The position numbers and the translations under genes are program-made. The notes under the pieces are model-generated. The model was not told the DNA's origin, ran no database searches, and saw nothing but the letters and a program-made list of their open reading frames with translations. A DNA stretch of 64,000 nucleotides from Siderastrea radians. Taxonomy: Eukaryota; Cnidaria; Anthozoa; Scleractinia; Rhizangiidae. Within the stretch, counting starts at the first letter, position 1. Each line of letters begins with the position of its first letter. Location of the stretch: assembly GCA_964017195.1 (NCBI GenBank), contig OZ024889.1, forward strand, positions 51,745,418-51,809,417, written 5' to 3'. Of this stretch, positions 42,260 through 53,247 are shown piece by piece.

Positions 42260-45061
42260 TTACTTTCCAAAACCAAAAGTCACGTTATCTCCAATCAGCA
42301 TAAAAGACGCCCAGTGCCTCACGTCAGAATAGCCGTTGCCTCTCATCCAGTCCATGGCCCGGTGAAGAGATTCACTGGCACTTTCCCCACGGACAAGGTG
42401 CTCATAGAAACGACTCATGAACTGCTCCGTTGCTTTGTCTTCTAAGGCCCACAGGGCTACCAACACTGAGCGTGCACCGGAGCCTAAGAATGCTCGAGCG
42501 ATTCCTACAACTCCCTCGGCTCTAATTTGCCCACGTCCACTATGACAACAACTTAGAACTACCAGTTTGGCTTGCAGTTGGACTTGGGCGACGTCAGGCA
42601 TTGTTAGCACAAAGTCTCCTTGTTGGAAAATCCTGTTGACAGGGCGAACAGGAGCAAGAGCAATCTCGCCTCTTTCCGCATCACCATGTGCGGCGATATG
42701 TATCAGACTCGCTGAATGCATCATGTCAAGAACCGCCAGCTTGGTTGCTTCATACCCTATTAAAGGCCGCACACCTAACAATCTTCCAATCATTTCTGCT
42801 TCTTTTCTTGCAAATGGCAACTGGGATAAGTTTATCACACGGCTAACATCGGGATCACCCACAATCAACGCATCCGTATCACTGCCTTGGTATGCTGGTC
42901 TGTCCTGAATGAGTTTAAGAGTCGCCAAAGAGGGAACGACACGGACCCTGAAAGTCTCTGATAAATACTTTCCATTTCCATCCTTCAGCGCTGCAAATGG
43001 AACTTTGTATAAGGAGCGATCAGGAACAACAACGATTTCGGATTTGTCAAGTAAATGAACCACAGGAGAGATGATCATTTTGTAATACAGAGCAAGATTT
43101 GGTTTAAGCTCTTGATCTTTGTCTTCTTCATCCTCTTCCACAAGCCGGACAGCTGCAACACTACGTTCCAGCTGAGACTGACTAGTTGAGTGACTGATGG
43201 CATGCGAGGCAAACAATGATCGATCCTCGCAATACCCTTGAGGTAAAACGTGAAACCTTCTGAATGTCTCTTCCTTGAAAAAGACGTCCAAATTTGTCAC
43301 CAATCTTTCAGCAGTAGAATGTTCGTTGGCGTCTTTGTGTACAAAAAGTATCGGTTTGTTTGCCTTCAGAATCCAAAAAAGAATGTCTTGCTCAAAATAT
43401 GAAATGTACAGAGCAACACTGTCAGTTTCTTTCTCCATGATCCTTTCTATACCAACCCAAGACCTTGGGTCCGCTGAAATTTGTTTGCCAACAGAATACT
43501 GGGCTTTCATTAAGTCTGACAGAGCTCTGGCCCGTCCAAGGTCTACAACGTAAAGGGCTTTATTAGGATCACCAGTAGCACAAAATAGTGCACTGAGCAT
43601 CTGGTAGGGAGAAACATGTTTGTCTGAAAGGGATAACTTAAACTGGTCCTTGTCCTTTAGAAAACCATGCATATCTTCGCTCTTTTGAACACTAGCAAGC
43701 AGATTCGAAATAGCTTCCTCTATGTTTCCCTCCGCTAACATGACCATTGCGAGGTTAAGATGCCATTCATACTCTCCTTTAACGTCTTCAATCTCTCTAC
43801 TCATTTCAAGTGCTTTACTAAGATATCCTTTAGCTTTGATACATGAACCGAGGGCTAGATAAGTAGTACCAAGGTTTCCATAAGAGGAAGCTTCTCCTTC
43901 TTTGTGGCCAATTTCTTTCGCAATGAAAAGTGATTTCTTGAGGTATTTTATAGATTCGGCGTATTCACCGAGATATTGAGAAAGAGTCCCCAGGTTTCCG
44001 TAAGCTGCTGCTTCCACTGTCCTTTGACCAATTTCTTTGCAGATCGTAAGTGATTTCTTCAGATACTTTTTAGCCATTGCATATTCACCAAGAAATTGAC
44101 AAACGTCTCCTAAGCATAAGTAACACGAAGCTTCTCCGCCTCTATCGCAAATTTCTTTTTCGATCTCTGCTGCTTTCTCCAGGTATTCTTTGGCCCTGAC
44201 ATATTCACCGAGGTCGGCATACATAGTTCCTAGCCTAGTATAACAAGAAGCTTCCACCTCTCTGTTGGAAATATCTTTCCCTATCTTAAGTGCCTTCAGA
44301 ATATATTCTTCAGCATTGGCATATTCACCGAGGGATTGAAACACATGCACTAGATTTATGTAATCTTTTGCTTCTTCTCGTCTACCTCCGATTCCAATTT
44401 TTTTTCTGATCGAAAGTGATTTCTTGAGATACTCTTTAGCTTTGGAATATTCACCGAGAGTTCTAAGCGTAATTCCCAGGTTTCCATAGCATGAAGCTTC
44501 CCCTTCCCTGTCGCCTATTTCTTTTCTGATCGCAAGTGCTTTCTCGAGATATTCTTTAGCCTTGGCGAGTTCACCGCGGAGTTCAAAGATTGTTCCGAGG
44601 TGTCCGTAACATGTCGCTTCCCCATCTCTGTCACCAGTTTTAATCCTGATAGCAAGAGCTTTCTCAATGAACTTTTCTGCTTTCTCATATTTGCCTTGCC
44701 TCCTACACAATATAGCCAGATGCATGGCTTGCTCATCTTCGAATTTATTAAACTCCTGAATTTTGTGGAGTATAACAAGACGTTTTTCCCCGCATTCTAT
44801 TGCGCTCGTGTAATCGTAGATAAGACTGTACCCTTTTACTAATGTTTGGTATGTTACGTTGTAACTTACTGCGATGAACTTCGTTTCTTTTGCTAGAGTT
44901 GAGTTGTTGAGGCAAATCAATAATTCCTTGCATACTTCGATGGCTTTTACCACACGATTGGTGTTAAGAAGAAAGTTTGCAACATTCAAGCCGATAGAGC
45001 AAATGAAGTTTATTATATATAGAGCTGCTATGTCACCTGTAACTTCTTCGGTGCTGTCCAT
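42260..45061 (-). CDS. TPR-CHAT protein 3, intact
   Basis: 933 codons in one exon. The ATG is at 45061 (MDSTEEVTG), a few bases after the acceptor tttttcttccag; the open frame extends upstream but only through intron. The N-terminal 100 residues are helical. About eight or nine TPR units of 40 residues (GDREGEASCYGNLG..LGEYSKAKEYL) span roughly 110-480. A helical linker and a CHAT domain fill 560-933. The predicted catalytic dyad is present: His792 in HIAAHG and Cys839 (codon 42547-42545) in LSCCHSG. CHAT proteases are caspase-like cysteine proteases that TPR domains regulate in bacterial examples. Substrate and cellular role here are unknown, with innate immunity or cell death the usual speculation. 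Likely cytosolic. Upstream non-coding or coding exons may exist. Confidence 0.92.
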   Translation of the reverse strand: MDSTEEVTGDIAALYIINFICSIGLNVANFLLNTNRVVKAIEVCKELLICLNNSTLAKETKFIAVSYNVTYQTLVKGYSLIYDYTSAIECGEKRLVILHKIQEFNKFEDEQAMHLAILCRRQGKYEKAEKFIEKALAIRIKTGDRDGEATCYGHLGTIFELRGELAKAKEYLEKALAIRKEIGDREGEASCYGNLGITLRTLGEYSKAKEYLKKSLSIRKKIGIGGRREEAKDYINLVHVFQSLGEYANAEEYILKALKIGKDISNREVEASCYTRLGTMYADLGEYVRAKEYLEKAAEIEKEICDRGGEASCYLCLGDVCQFLGEYAMAKKYLKKSLTICKEIGQRTVEAAAYGNLGTLSQYLGEYAESIKYLKKSLFIAKEIGHKEGEASSYGNLGTTYLALGSCIKAKGYLSKALEMSREIEDVKGEYEWHLNLAMVMLAEGNIEEAISNLLASVQKSEDMHGFLKDKDQFKLSLSDKHVSPYQMLSALFCATGDPNKALYVVDLGRARALSDLMKAQYSVGKQISADPRSWVGIERIMEKETDSVALYISYFEQDILFWILKANKPILFVHKDANEHSTAERLVTNLDVFFKEETFRRFHVLPQGYCEDRSLFASHAISHSTSQSQLERSVAAVRLVEEDEEDKDQELKPNLALYYKMIISPVVHLLDKSEIVVVPDRSLYKVPFAALKDGNGKYLSETFRVRVVPSLATLKLIQDRPAYQGSDTDALIVGDPDVSRVINLSQLPFARKEAEMIGRLLGVRPLIGYEATKLAVLDMMHSASLIHIAAHGDAERGEIALAPVRPVNRIFQQGDFVLTMPDVAQVQLQAKLVVLSCCHSGRGQIRAEGVVGIARAFLGSGARSVLVALWALEDKATEQFMSRFYEHLVRGESASESLHRAMDWMRGNGYSDVRHWASFMLIGDNVTFGFGK

Positions 45062-45317
45062 AACAGCCTTAGTTCCTGGAAGAAAAAAGACGGAAAACTT
45101 CAACCAAACCATCGAGACCTTATGCCACATTGCAAAAGGAGAGTTTTTATTGATATTATACTCGTGGATAAGGCCTGTGGTACAAAAGTGGCACTGTAGT
45201 CTAAGTTAAGCTTACCGGTAGAGCGTGAAAACAGGAATTTACAATTATGATTTTAGTATCTGGGTGTCTGTCTAGATTGCGTATTTGAGTGCCTGCACTC
45301 TTTGCGGGAGGATATAA
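45062..45317 (-). other. 5' flank or intron of TPR-CHAT 3
   Basis: Contains the acceptor next to 45061. No upstream exon could be assigned. Confidence 0.4.
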
Positions 45318-45608
45318 TAGAACGGTTTTCAAATGAGTGTCGTGAAACCAAAACCTAAGTAATTACTCTAATCAATCACAACAGGAACAACAGACAAAGT
45401 GAAACAATCTGAAATTGAAGTAAATACATTAGTAATTAGTGACAAGTGCAGGAAAACGTGTGCGAGCAAAAAGTCACGACTGTATTTGGTTTCTTGTCTG
45501 ATTCGGTTGAGAAAGTAGCACGAGTTTTTCTAACCAAACAGAGGGGAAAGTAAAGCAAACGAAAGCAAACGTAACATTAATTTCGACACTCATTTCAAAA
45601 CTGCTTTA
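45318..45608. mobile_element. TA-flanked MITE family, copy 2
   Basis: Ends TAGAACGGTTTTCAAATG and ATTTCAAAACTGCTTTA; the interior aligns with 39818-40085 (inverted) and 56981-57264. More diverged than the others. Confidence 0.65.
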
Positions 45609-46005
45609 TGGGTAAAAGCAATGAGAACGTTGACGTCCGCGATGCAGTCAAAGGCTACTGCCAGAAGTCCTATGTTTCTCTTTTGACACGTTTTGATGTC
45701 ATCACATCATGCCACATGAGTCAAAATAAACATCTGTGGCTAGGAGCAAAAAATGGGCAAAAAAAGAGAACAGGAGATTTCTGGTTAGTAAATGAAACGT
45801 CCTGGAAGACAACTGCGTTGTAGATAACTATAAGTAAACTACCGATAGAAGCAGGACGGACTGCGAATAGGTGGTCGACGAAATAAAATTCAGAAAAAAA
45901 AAGGGAAAGAAAGAAAATTAGCAGTTATAAGAAAAGAAGAATGTTTTGGATGAAAAAATGTTTCTATCACGCGTTGCGGACAGTGTTGTGAAACAATTTT
46001 TCAGG
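45609..46005. other. No supported gene
   Basis: A 71-codon frame beginning at 45608 has no domain. A-rich stretch near 45890-45930. Nothing else seen. Confidence 0.3.
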
Positions 46006-46281
46006 CTATGTTTACACAGGACCGGTTCCAAACGGATCCAAGTGGATTCGGTCCTGACCGGATAGGCCTTCTGTTTACACGGAACCGCTCTGGAACCTGT
46101 CCGAAACGGATTCAAACGGATCCAAAACTGGACCTGCTGTTTTGCAGGTCCAGCTTTGGATCCGTTCCAGAACGGTCCCGTGTAAACACTTGGATCAGTT
46201 TCAAACGGTTCCATGTAAACAGAAGCCGATCCGGTCCGGTTCGGTTCGGAACGGTTCCGGTCCTGTCCCGTGTAAACATAG
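46006..46281. mobile_element. Foldback MITE with ctatgtttacac ends
   Basis: Termini CTATGTTTACAC and GTGTAAACATAG, possibly TA-flanked if the element proper is TGTTTACAC...GTGTAAACA (46009-46278). The interior is a mosaic of mirrored modules (ggaccgg, aaacggatcc, ggttccatgtaaac), the same construction style as the 2195-2653 element. Non-coding; the open frames across it reflect the repeats. Confidence 0.7.
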
Positions 46282-46565
46282 TATAAGTCGTCGGTTTGCA
46301 TTTGGTAAAATGATTCGCTCGTCTCTAGCGTGGCTAATGCTGTCTGTAGATTGACTTTTCGGCTGATTGTTCAATTGAAGACGGCAAACAAGTTAATTAC
46401 ATGTAAAACGGTTTCTCGTGCCTTTTTGCTAGTTGTGGAATGATCCTTTCGGCGGGTTGTCCGATTGGGGACTGCAAATAGGTTTAATTGCATGTACATG
46501 CAAAAGGGTGTTTGTTTGCTTTTTAGTTGCTATTAGTGAAATAACTTTCTTCGTGAATTGCTTGA

Positions 46566-46832
46566 TTGAGGACCGCATGTAGGTTTATAAAATCAACAAA
46601 CTACAAGAATAAATTGTCATTACTCAAGTGCAACGGCATATGGAATATACCAAGTGTGAAGCGACCGGCTTTGTGTAAAGAACGTCAGGGGTGTGTTGAG
46701 GGTGTTGGTTTTCGTTTAACGGTAACGGACTGTGTAACTTACCCACTGACATTCCCACAATTTCTTGCCGGTTCGCGCCCGAATTTTCGCACAATCTCAA
46801 TGCAATGCGATAATTGTTGCGGTGCGAAATAA
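46566..46832 (+). CDS. Cys-rich exon-like frame, unidentified
   Basis: The last 50 codons of this frame read like a secreted cystine-knot segment: CKERQGCVEG, LTVTDC, then RTISMQCDNCCGAK and stop. The spacing C-x5-C-x10-C-x22-C-x2-CC is reminiscent of DAN or glycoprotein-hormone-type knots, but the end is premature and no signal peptide or partner exon was found. It may be an orphan exon, a pseudogene piece, or chance. Confidence 0.25.
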   Translation: MRTACRFIKSTNYKNKLSLLKCNGIWNIPSVKRPALCKERQGCVEGVGFRLTVTDCVTYPLTFPQFLAGSRPNFRTISMQCDNCCGAK

Positions 46833-47290
46833 AATACTATTTGGTGCGGCTTAAGTTGAAACGCCATCTGATGCAACATTCAGCTGGGATCCTCGGTCTC
46901 CCTCTTCAAGGGTTGGGGTTTCGAGAGACGGGTGGGTCGAAGTGAACAGCTCTAGTCAGGTTAGTTTCTTTTTGGTTTGCCGCGATATTGGTAACGTATT
47001 GGAACGTTAGTCTCCTAAAATGTGGCATAGAACGTTCCATTCTGATGTTGGGTAGTTTGCCTGGTAGGGGTGCTACGTAAGCTCTCGGTCAAAATCTCTT
47101 GCAAACATGACAGCTTCCTCTTAGTCAACTTGACTAGGTGTCGTAGTCACTCTCGCACCTATGCCATGGTATAATCCCGACCTCTCAGTGTAGGAGAGAG
47201 AGCTGGGCCTCAAAGACTAATTTTGCCGCAAAATTAGTAGTCGTACATTCTCCATAATTCACCCTTGGCACTCTTAAGACTTGCTGATCG
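46833..47290. other. No supported gene
   Basis: No frame or repeat with clear limits. Confidence 0.3.
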
Positions 47291-47587
47291 CTATTGATCG
47301 TTGTGTTGAAGATTAAACTGCAGTTTGTCTGCTAGGAAGTTGAGCTTGGTGAGCTGACTTTTGGGATTACTCGATCCACCACAGCCCAATCTGATGGTCA
47401 ACTTTTTCAGTACTATTTGGATCGCTCTGTTTGTTCCCTTCCAGCAGTCGGCGGTTACAAATAAATGAAGCGCCATGCCCACGTTCGGTCCATAGTACTC
47501 TTGGTAGTCGTGGTTATTGAGCTCGCGATCAAGAGCAACGAGACGAGTATTAAATGACAGCCAAGACGTTTTCTCGCTGCCATGGTT
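47291..47587 (-). CDS. Exon-like frame, unidentified
   Basis: A minus-strand frame stays open for 98 codons (stop 47291-47293). It reads as plausible protein: ALDRELNNHDYQEYYG, ALHLFVTADCWKGTNRA, then a basic LKKLTIRLGCGG and a Leu-rich end. The only early ATG at 47583 is in a different frame and would give a short signal-peptide-like sequence (LGCHLILVSLLLIASS). No domain is recognised. It could be an internal exon or a decayed mobile-element frame. Confidence 0.3.
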   Translation of the reverse strand, partial: NHGSEKTSWLSFNTRLVALDRELNNHDYQEYYGPNVGMALHLFVTADCWKGTNRAIQIVLKKLTIRLGCGGSSNPKSQLTKLNFLADKLQFNLQHNDQ

Positions 47588-50300
47588 TCAGTAGTTTCAT
47601 TTATTCCCGAACTTAGCCCTGACAACACAAAAAGTCACGCACGCAAAACGAACATCTGAGGAGCCGGGAATTTGAGATTACAGTACCAAAATGGAGACTT
47701 CAAAGGAATAAGGCACAGAGAAAAGGTTTCGTATCTCTGACCGCTTTGAGTGTTACTATTAAAAAAATGCATAGAGTAAGTAATAATAGAATTTAGGACT
47801 GTTTTTTGGTTCTAATAAACAAAACCTCTGACATCTCCTTTGATTCTGTCTGTACAGATAAACTATTTTAAAAAACATAAATCTACAAGCTCCTGACCTT
47901 GCTAAAATTTGTCACAAGCTGCTTGTTTTAAATGTTCACTAATTTTTCACATTTGCATTTCAGATTGATTTTCTTTTGTCTTTAAATACCTTGTCACTTT
48001 CTAGCTCAAGATATGAAAATCTTAAAAGTTACTATTTGTATTGGTTTCTGAGAAATTGCTTTGCACAGTAGTAGCGAATGAAACAGACAAATGGTTGAGT
48101 TTGCCATTACACGTACCACGCTCTTGTAGTTTTACTTAACACGACGCCTCTCGCTTGCAACGCCTTTGTAGAGCTGCTTAAAATCCGAAACCTTCTTTAC
48201 ATTGAAAAGCATTTTATCATATTTAAAGACATAACCTAGGGGCACTGGATATTCTAACGCCTTCTTTCGCTGGTCTTCATTGGTGAGTAACTTGGGCCTT
48301 GCGTATCAATTTAATATGCATCCTCTTGGACAAACATTTTGTGTTCAAAGGTATAACTATTTACAAAAGTATCTCGCATGACTGATTTTCAGACGGCTAA
48401 CTATCTGGTTATCATCTATGAATTCACAGGCAAAAGCATGGGTGAAGACACGTTATTTGAACATTTTATCTTCGACCTTTTCCAAATGCAAGGCATCTAC
48501 GATTTTTTGTTACAGGCCAGATAACCTAAAATGCCTAAATGTCTTAGAACTTTGAGCGCATTCTATTTTCGTCTGTATTCCGCTGCATTTTAAAATTGCC
48601 TACTTAGCCAGTTTAGGGTTCTTAAGTTTGCCTTTGTACAAGAAAGATCATTAAGTTATCACTTGTATTCGTCCATGTAAAATGTCATATAGTCCCTAAT
48701 TTAAAGTGCGGAGTTTACCATATCTCGTTTAGCATCTTCCGCCGCTCCTCTACTCAGCATAGCCGTTCTAAGATACACTCCCCTGCGTTGTTGTTTTAGT
48801 AAGTAGGTATTTAGGTTTAAGCGATTACTCCTTCTCCTAACTGGGAAGGGTTAAGTTTATGTACTTACTATGACGTTTCTCGTCACCAACCGAAAGATTC
48901 GCAAGTTCTAGGACTTCCGCCGTGTGCGTATACGAAACTGAAAGCAGCTGACCTGCTTTTCACAGGAAGCCCAAGCGCACGACGAGATCAACATACATGG
49001 CCAGTGTTCCACGCTAAGCTTATATTATAACACTTCGTCAAAATATAAGGGTTTCTGTGGAAATTTAACAGATGCACTTTAAATAACAGAAATAAAAAGA
49101 ATAAAAGAATAAAAAGTGAAAAAAAAAAAAAAGATTAACCTTGTTTTTCCTTCTTCGGTTGATTTGAACCGTTTTGCAATCTCATTGCGCGCCAACCTCG
49201 TTCAAGAGACCCTGGGAACGAGGTTGATTGTGCGCCTGCGCTTCCTGCGATCATGTTCTTCTACGTCATTCATAGACAATAAGTTGTGAATATCCAGGAT
49301 ATTAACAATATAACAGAAATGCCTTAAAGTACTTAAGGTCGCGGTGGACAGGATACGTTCATCAGTATGCATTTATATGAAGAATATGCACGAAGTGCGA
49401 CAACTAATACCAACAATACGCGAAATATTTATGAAAAGGTCCCTTAACTCTTTCCCGTCAAGAGTCGTATTCTCCCGACGTTGGAGTCAGGAAACATTGA
49501 ACCACTTGTGACGTCATCATTTTCTGACGACACCAGATTGTCTTGATAAGCAGCTAGCACAGCAAGGACAGATCCATCCATACGTGTGTCCATTTCAGTG
49601 AATATCGACCAAATTCTGGCAGAGCTATACCAGAAAAAACGTGTCCAATTTTGGTGCAAAATTGGTGGTGGAATACGCCAAGTCACCTGGTCGATCAATG
49701 TTCCATTTACAGGTTTTTTGAAGGGCTGAGGCCAAAACTTTTTCAGTGGATAGAAAGGAGATAAAGGGTAGAAGATAAAGAAAATAGAAAGGGAGAGGAA
49801 AGGGAAAGCAAAAGAAGCGAGAAAAAAATTGGAAATGAATCAGCCCCCCCCCCCCCCAAAAAAAAACGCCGAAATTTGGCGCATGCGTGAAAGCAAAATA
49901 TTGTACAATTTGCAACAGAAACTGGCTCAAAATCTAGCTAAATTGTAAGAAAACGCTTTTATAGCAAAGTTTAATGGCATTTGGCAACATAGCACTTAAA
50001 AAACCGCTTTAACGGTAAAAAATGCGTTTTTTAAGGAAAAAAGGCTGACGGGAAATAGTTAAAATATTCTGTTTCTGCCTCTATAATCGCACGTGATTCA
50101 AATCGTGTGGCACGAACTTCCCGTGCATTTCAAATATTTAATCAAAACCAATAAAATTACCATAAGTATAGTTTTTGCATTAATCAGTTGCCTCGTGTTT
50201 ACTCGGGAAGCCTTCGGAAGCGTAAAAACAAGCAATTTTGTGTCCAAGAATTCATCGCGGATAGACAAAGGAAGAGGGATAAACGCCCGCCGGGGTGGTG
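47588..50300. other. Long interval without a supported gene
   Basis: AT-rich sequence with an A run near 49120-49132 and a C run near 49845-49857. Short frames only. I see no repeats with clear ends or splice-bounded exons. Confidence 0.3.
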
Positions 50301-50350
50301 GAGTATCTAGGGGGGTTCGGGGGCATGCTCCCCCGGGAAATTTTGTAGTT
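50301..50350. repeat. gggggcatgctcccccgg dispersed motif, copy 1
   Basis: ggggggttcgggggcatgct followed by ccccgggaaattttg. A related copy at 55610-55660 has ggggtccaggggtatgctcc and ttggaaaattttgaaaattt. This is probably the core of a cnidarian interspersed repeat; class not known to me. Confidence 0.45.
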
Positions 50351-51098
50351 CGGGATTGTGGTTTTCAGCATGCTGAGGGGCAAATCACAGTGGTTTAATT
50401 GCTGTAAATTCAAGTCAATTTTTTTGCGTCAAAAAGAACAACTATGCTGATAACGTAGATACTGGCGATCCTGAAAATCGGTCAGTTTATTGCTGCGAGC
50501 GACTTAATCGTAAATGAAGCTTCACATTTAACAGATAAATAGAAAAAAATTCTGATTGTCTGCTCTCAGTCTAGACATAACACATCATAGGTCAACGATT
50601 TACAGAACCCTCGAAGTCACGCCAGCGGTTAAGGTGGTTATCAGTCGTAACTCTGATCATTATCTTTTGTTGGTAAAATACACAACTTCCTGACGTCGCT
50701 GTCTATCTATAGTGCTTATTGTGTTGTTGTCGTATTTTCCCGGTTCAATTGAGTCGCTTGTCGGTGTTCGTTAGCCGTCTCGGCCTCCAACCACTAGCAT
50801 TGTCAGCTATTGTTCCCAGACAGGACGGGTCGAGGGGTGGAAGGGACAGGTAAAAACAAGGTTTACTGTAGACTTGATCAAAGTCCTTGAGCTCCACTTG
50901 AGGCCCAGTCTAAGTTTATTGCAGCTGCTTTCCCTGCTTTGCCGTGGAATTGTGGTAAGGTGTGCAGTTTAGCCTGTCACCATACCTCAGCACAGGTGAT
51001 TGTTCTGACTGCTTTACAACTTTTGGGATGTGCTTCTGGAGTTCCTAGAGGCCAGTGCGTATCATCTGGTACAACCAAAACCTTTTTCTGTTTCTTGG
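50351..51098. other. No supported gene
   Basis: No convincing frame or repeat. Confidence 0.3.
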
Positions 51099-51500
51099 GG
51101 GTGGGGGCACTCCCTATAGTGCGCTATAGGGGGAGCCTCCGCCCGGAAGGGGTGCCTTTTTTGAGCTCGCAGTTTTCTAAAGGGAAGGGAAAATTGCTAC
51201 TTTAGTATACTAAAGGGTTACCAAAATGTGCTGCAAGGTAAAAGAGGTGGCAGTGAAAAAAATAAAGTATAGAAAAGGGTGCCAAATTTTGGCAAAATTA
51301 ACAAGAAACACGCGATAGCTTAGAACCTTAAGTAACTGACCGAGGGCGACTGAAGACTCAGGGGAAATGCGGCAACCGTAGGATATTCTACTCTTTTGGC
51401 TTATCCTTGGTCCTTGAGGTATAAGAAAGGGGTGCAATTTTTGTTCTAGGTATATGAAAGGGGTGCATTTTTGGTAACAAAAATTAGTATATCAAAGGGT
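51099..51500. repeat. Dispersed repeat, copy 3
   Basis: The best-preserved copy of the 24413-24780 family: gtgggggcactccctatag, ggagcctccgcccggaagg, agggtgccaaattttggca and ccttgaggtataagaaaggg in the same order. Confidence 0.65.
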
Positions 51501-53247
51501 TAAGGGTTTGAGCCTATGGGTGGAACCTCCCCATATAAAACTTTATTGAGTAGCCCCCTTCCCCCTCTCCCCCCCCCCCCCCCCCACGGCATGTCTTTCA
51601 ACTTTGAAAGTTCTGTTCTCTGCCCAACTCACCAGAATTTAGTCCCCTTATTCCGTTGATCAGACTCTCGTAGTTGGGGGCTCCCCAGTCCGCACTTGGT
51701 TCGCTCCCCTCCCGGATTTTTCCTATGCCCTGTATGCCGCAAAGAAGCCTGATTTTAGGCTAAAGTCCCTTGTGTAGTGTGGGGCTGCATAAGTGCTGGT
51801 TACAATAAGGTTCTCCCCTACCATTGACTTCTCCAAGTGAAGATTTTAAACTCAGCCAACCAACCAAGAAATCAATTAATCAATGCATCTGTAGTAGAAA
51901 TGACAATACTACAGTGTCACCTAGCTATAGAGCTACCCTTTAATCATTAAAAACACCTTAACGTTATATACATTGTATTATTTTGGGATTGCTTATGGAG
52001 TGAGGCACCCTGTTAGCCGAGCCTTTCTTAAACTCCACAGAAAAAGGCCTCTCTTTTCCTTCTTTGGGAAGTAAGAGAGGCTCTGCTTGCAGCGTGGGAC
52101 TGGGTAAAGCGGGACTATAACATTATAACTTACGAGTGACAGGGACTACCCAGCCAATGTAACTCAAGCCTGGCTGTGTACAAGAGTCAATTTATTGTTG
52201 CTCCTGAAAGGTCCCAAAGATAGTAGCATAAAGGCAGCAGTTTCCCTAACGTCAGCGCTCTATTACAGCTCTAACTTATCAAAACCCTAAAATGCACCCT
52301 AAAACTTTTGGAAACTTGACTGTAGAAATCTCTAAAATGAAAGCAATTAAACCAGAGCTCTTGTCAGTCACATACACTGTTGTCGGTTATACCAGAAAGT
52401 AGCCACCCCTCAAAGGCAATTTGTTGGTTTGTTTGCCACACAAACAGTGCTAGTGCCAGTGCAAATAGAAATGCTCAGTGGCAAAGAAGTTTACATGGAA
52501 GCCTCATAGCACTGTGGATTCTATCAGAATTTGCATATTTGAAAGTTAAATTAACTTATTGTGCACTAGCCTGCAAACAGGCTTTGCTGGGGATATTTTT
52601 TGCCACCAACCAAGCATGCCCTGGGAAGACTGTTCCAGTACTATCCGTTGGATCCGAAGTGCAGTGGACATCCTTTTCATGGGGAGAAGGTCTCTATCAC
52701 CTTCCAATAATAAATAGAACAATCAAGAATCGTCTACTTGCAGGTTATAAAAATACATTTACCAATTAGCACTATGATACTCGAGGTACATACTTGAAGG
52801 GGTGTGTGGAAAAAAGCCCTCGCTGACTTTTCATTGAATTTCAGATTATGTTTTCAAATATTTCTGTTTCTGACTATATTTTAGCGCTTTTAGTTAAGGA
52901 TAATGCCATGCTATTACTGTTTTTCCTTTATTGAACAGAAAAGACCTTCGATCTAGGTGCAAAAATTGCTGGACAGGATGGAATTTTATGATGTTTATCT
53001 CAAAATTATCTTTTAAGTCAATTAGGGTTTTTCTACATTCTTACAGACAGATTTCAGTTATCCAGAATTACTTTGAATCACAACAGCAATCCAGACAATT
53101 GAGATCCAGATCACTGAAAATTTGAATATTAGTGAGACAGACATGTAAATGAAAACCGAATTACACCATGAGAACAAAATTTAATTTTGCAATCACATTT
53201 GGCTATGTACATGTACAGAAGAAAACTTATCTACAGAAGTTTGACGA
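51501..53247. other. No supported gene; poly-C at 51570-51585
   Basis: A 129-codon frame (52380-52769) has no domain and no splice context. A C run of about 16 bases lies at 51570-51585. Nothing else is supported. Confidence 0.3.

Noticed and set aside
46008..46301. Open frames across the ctatgtttacac element
   Set aside because: They arise from the repeated ccggttcc/aaacggatcc modules of a foldback transposon.
52380..52769. 129-codon plus-strand frame
   Set aside because: No recognisable domain, poor start context, and no splice-linked partner.
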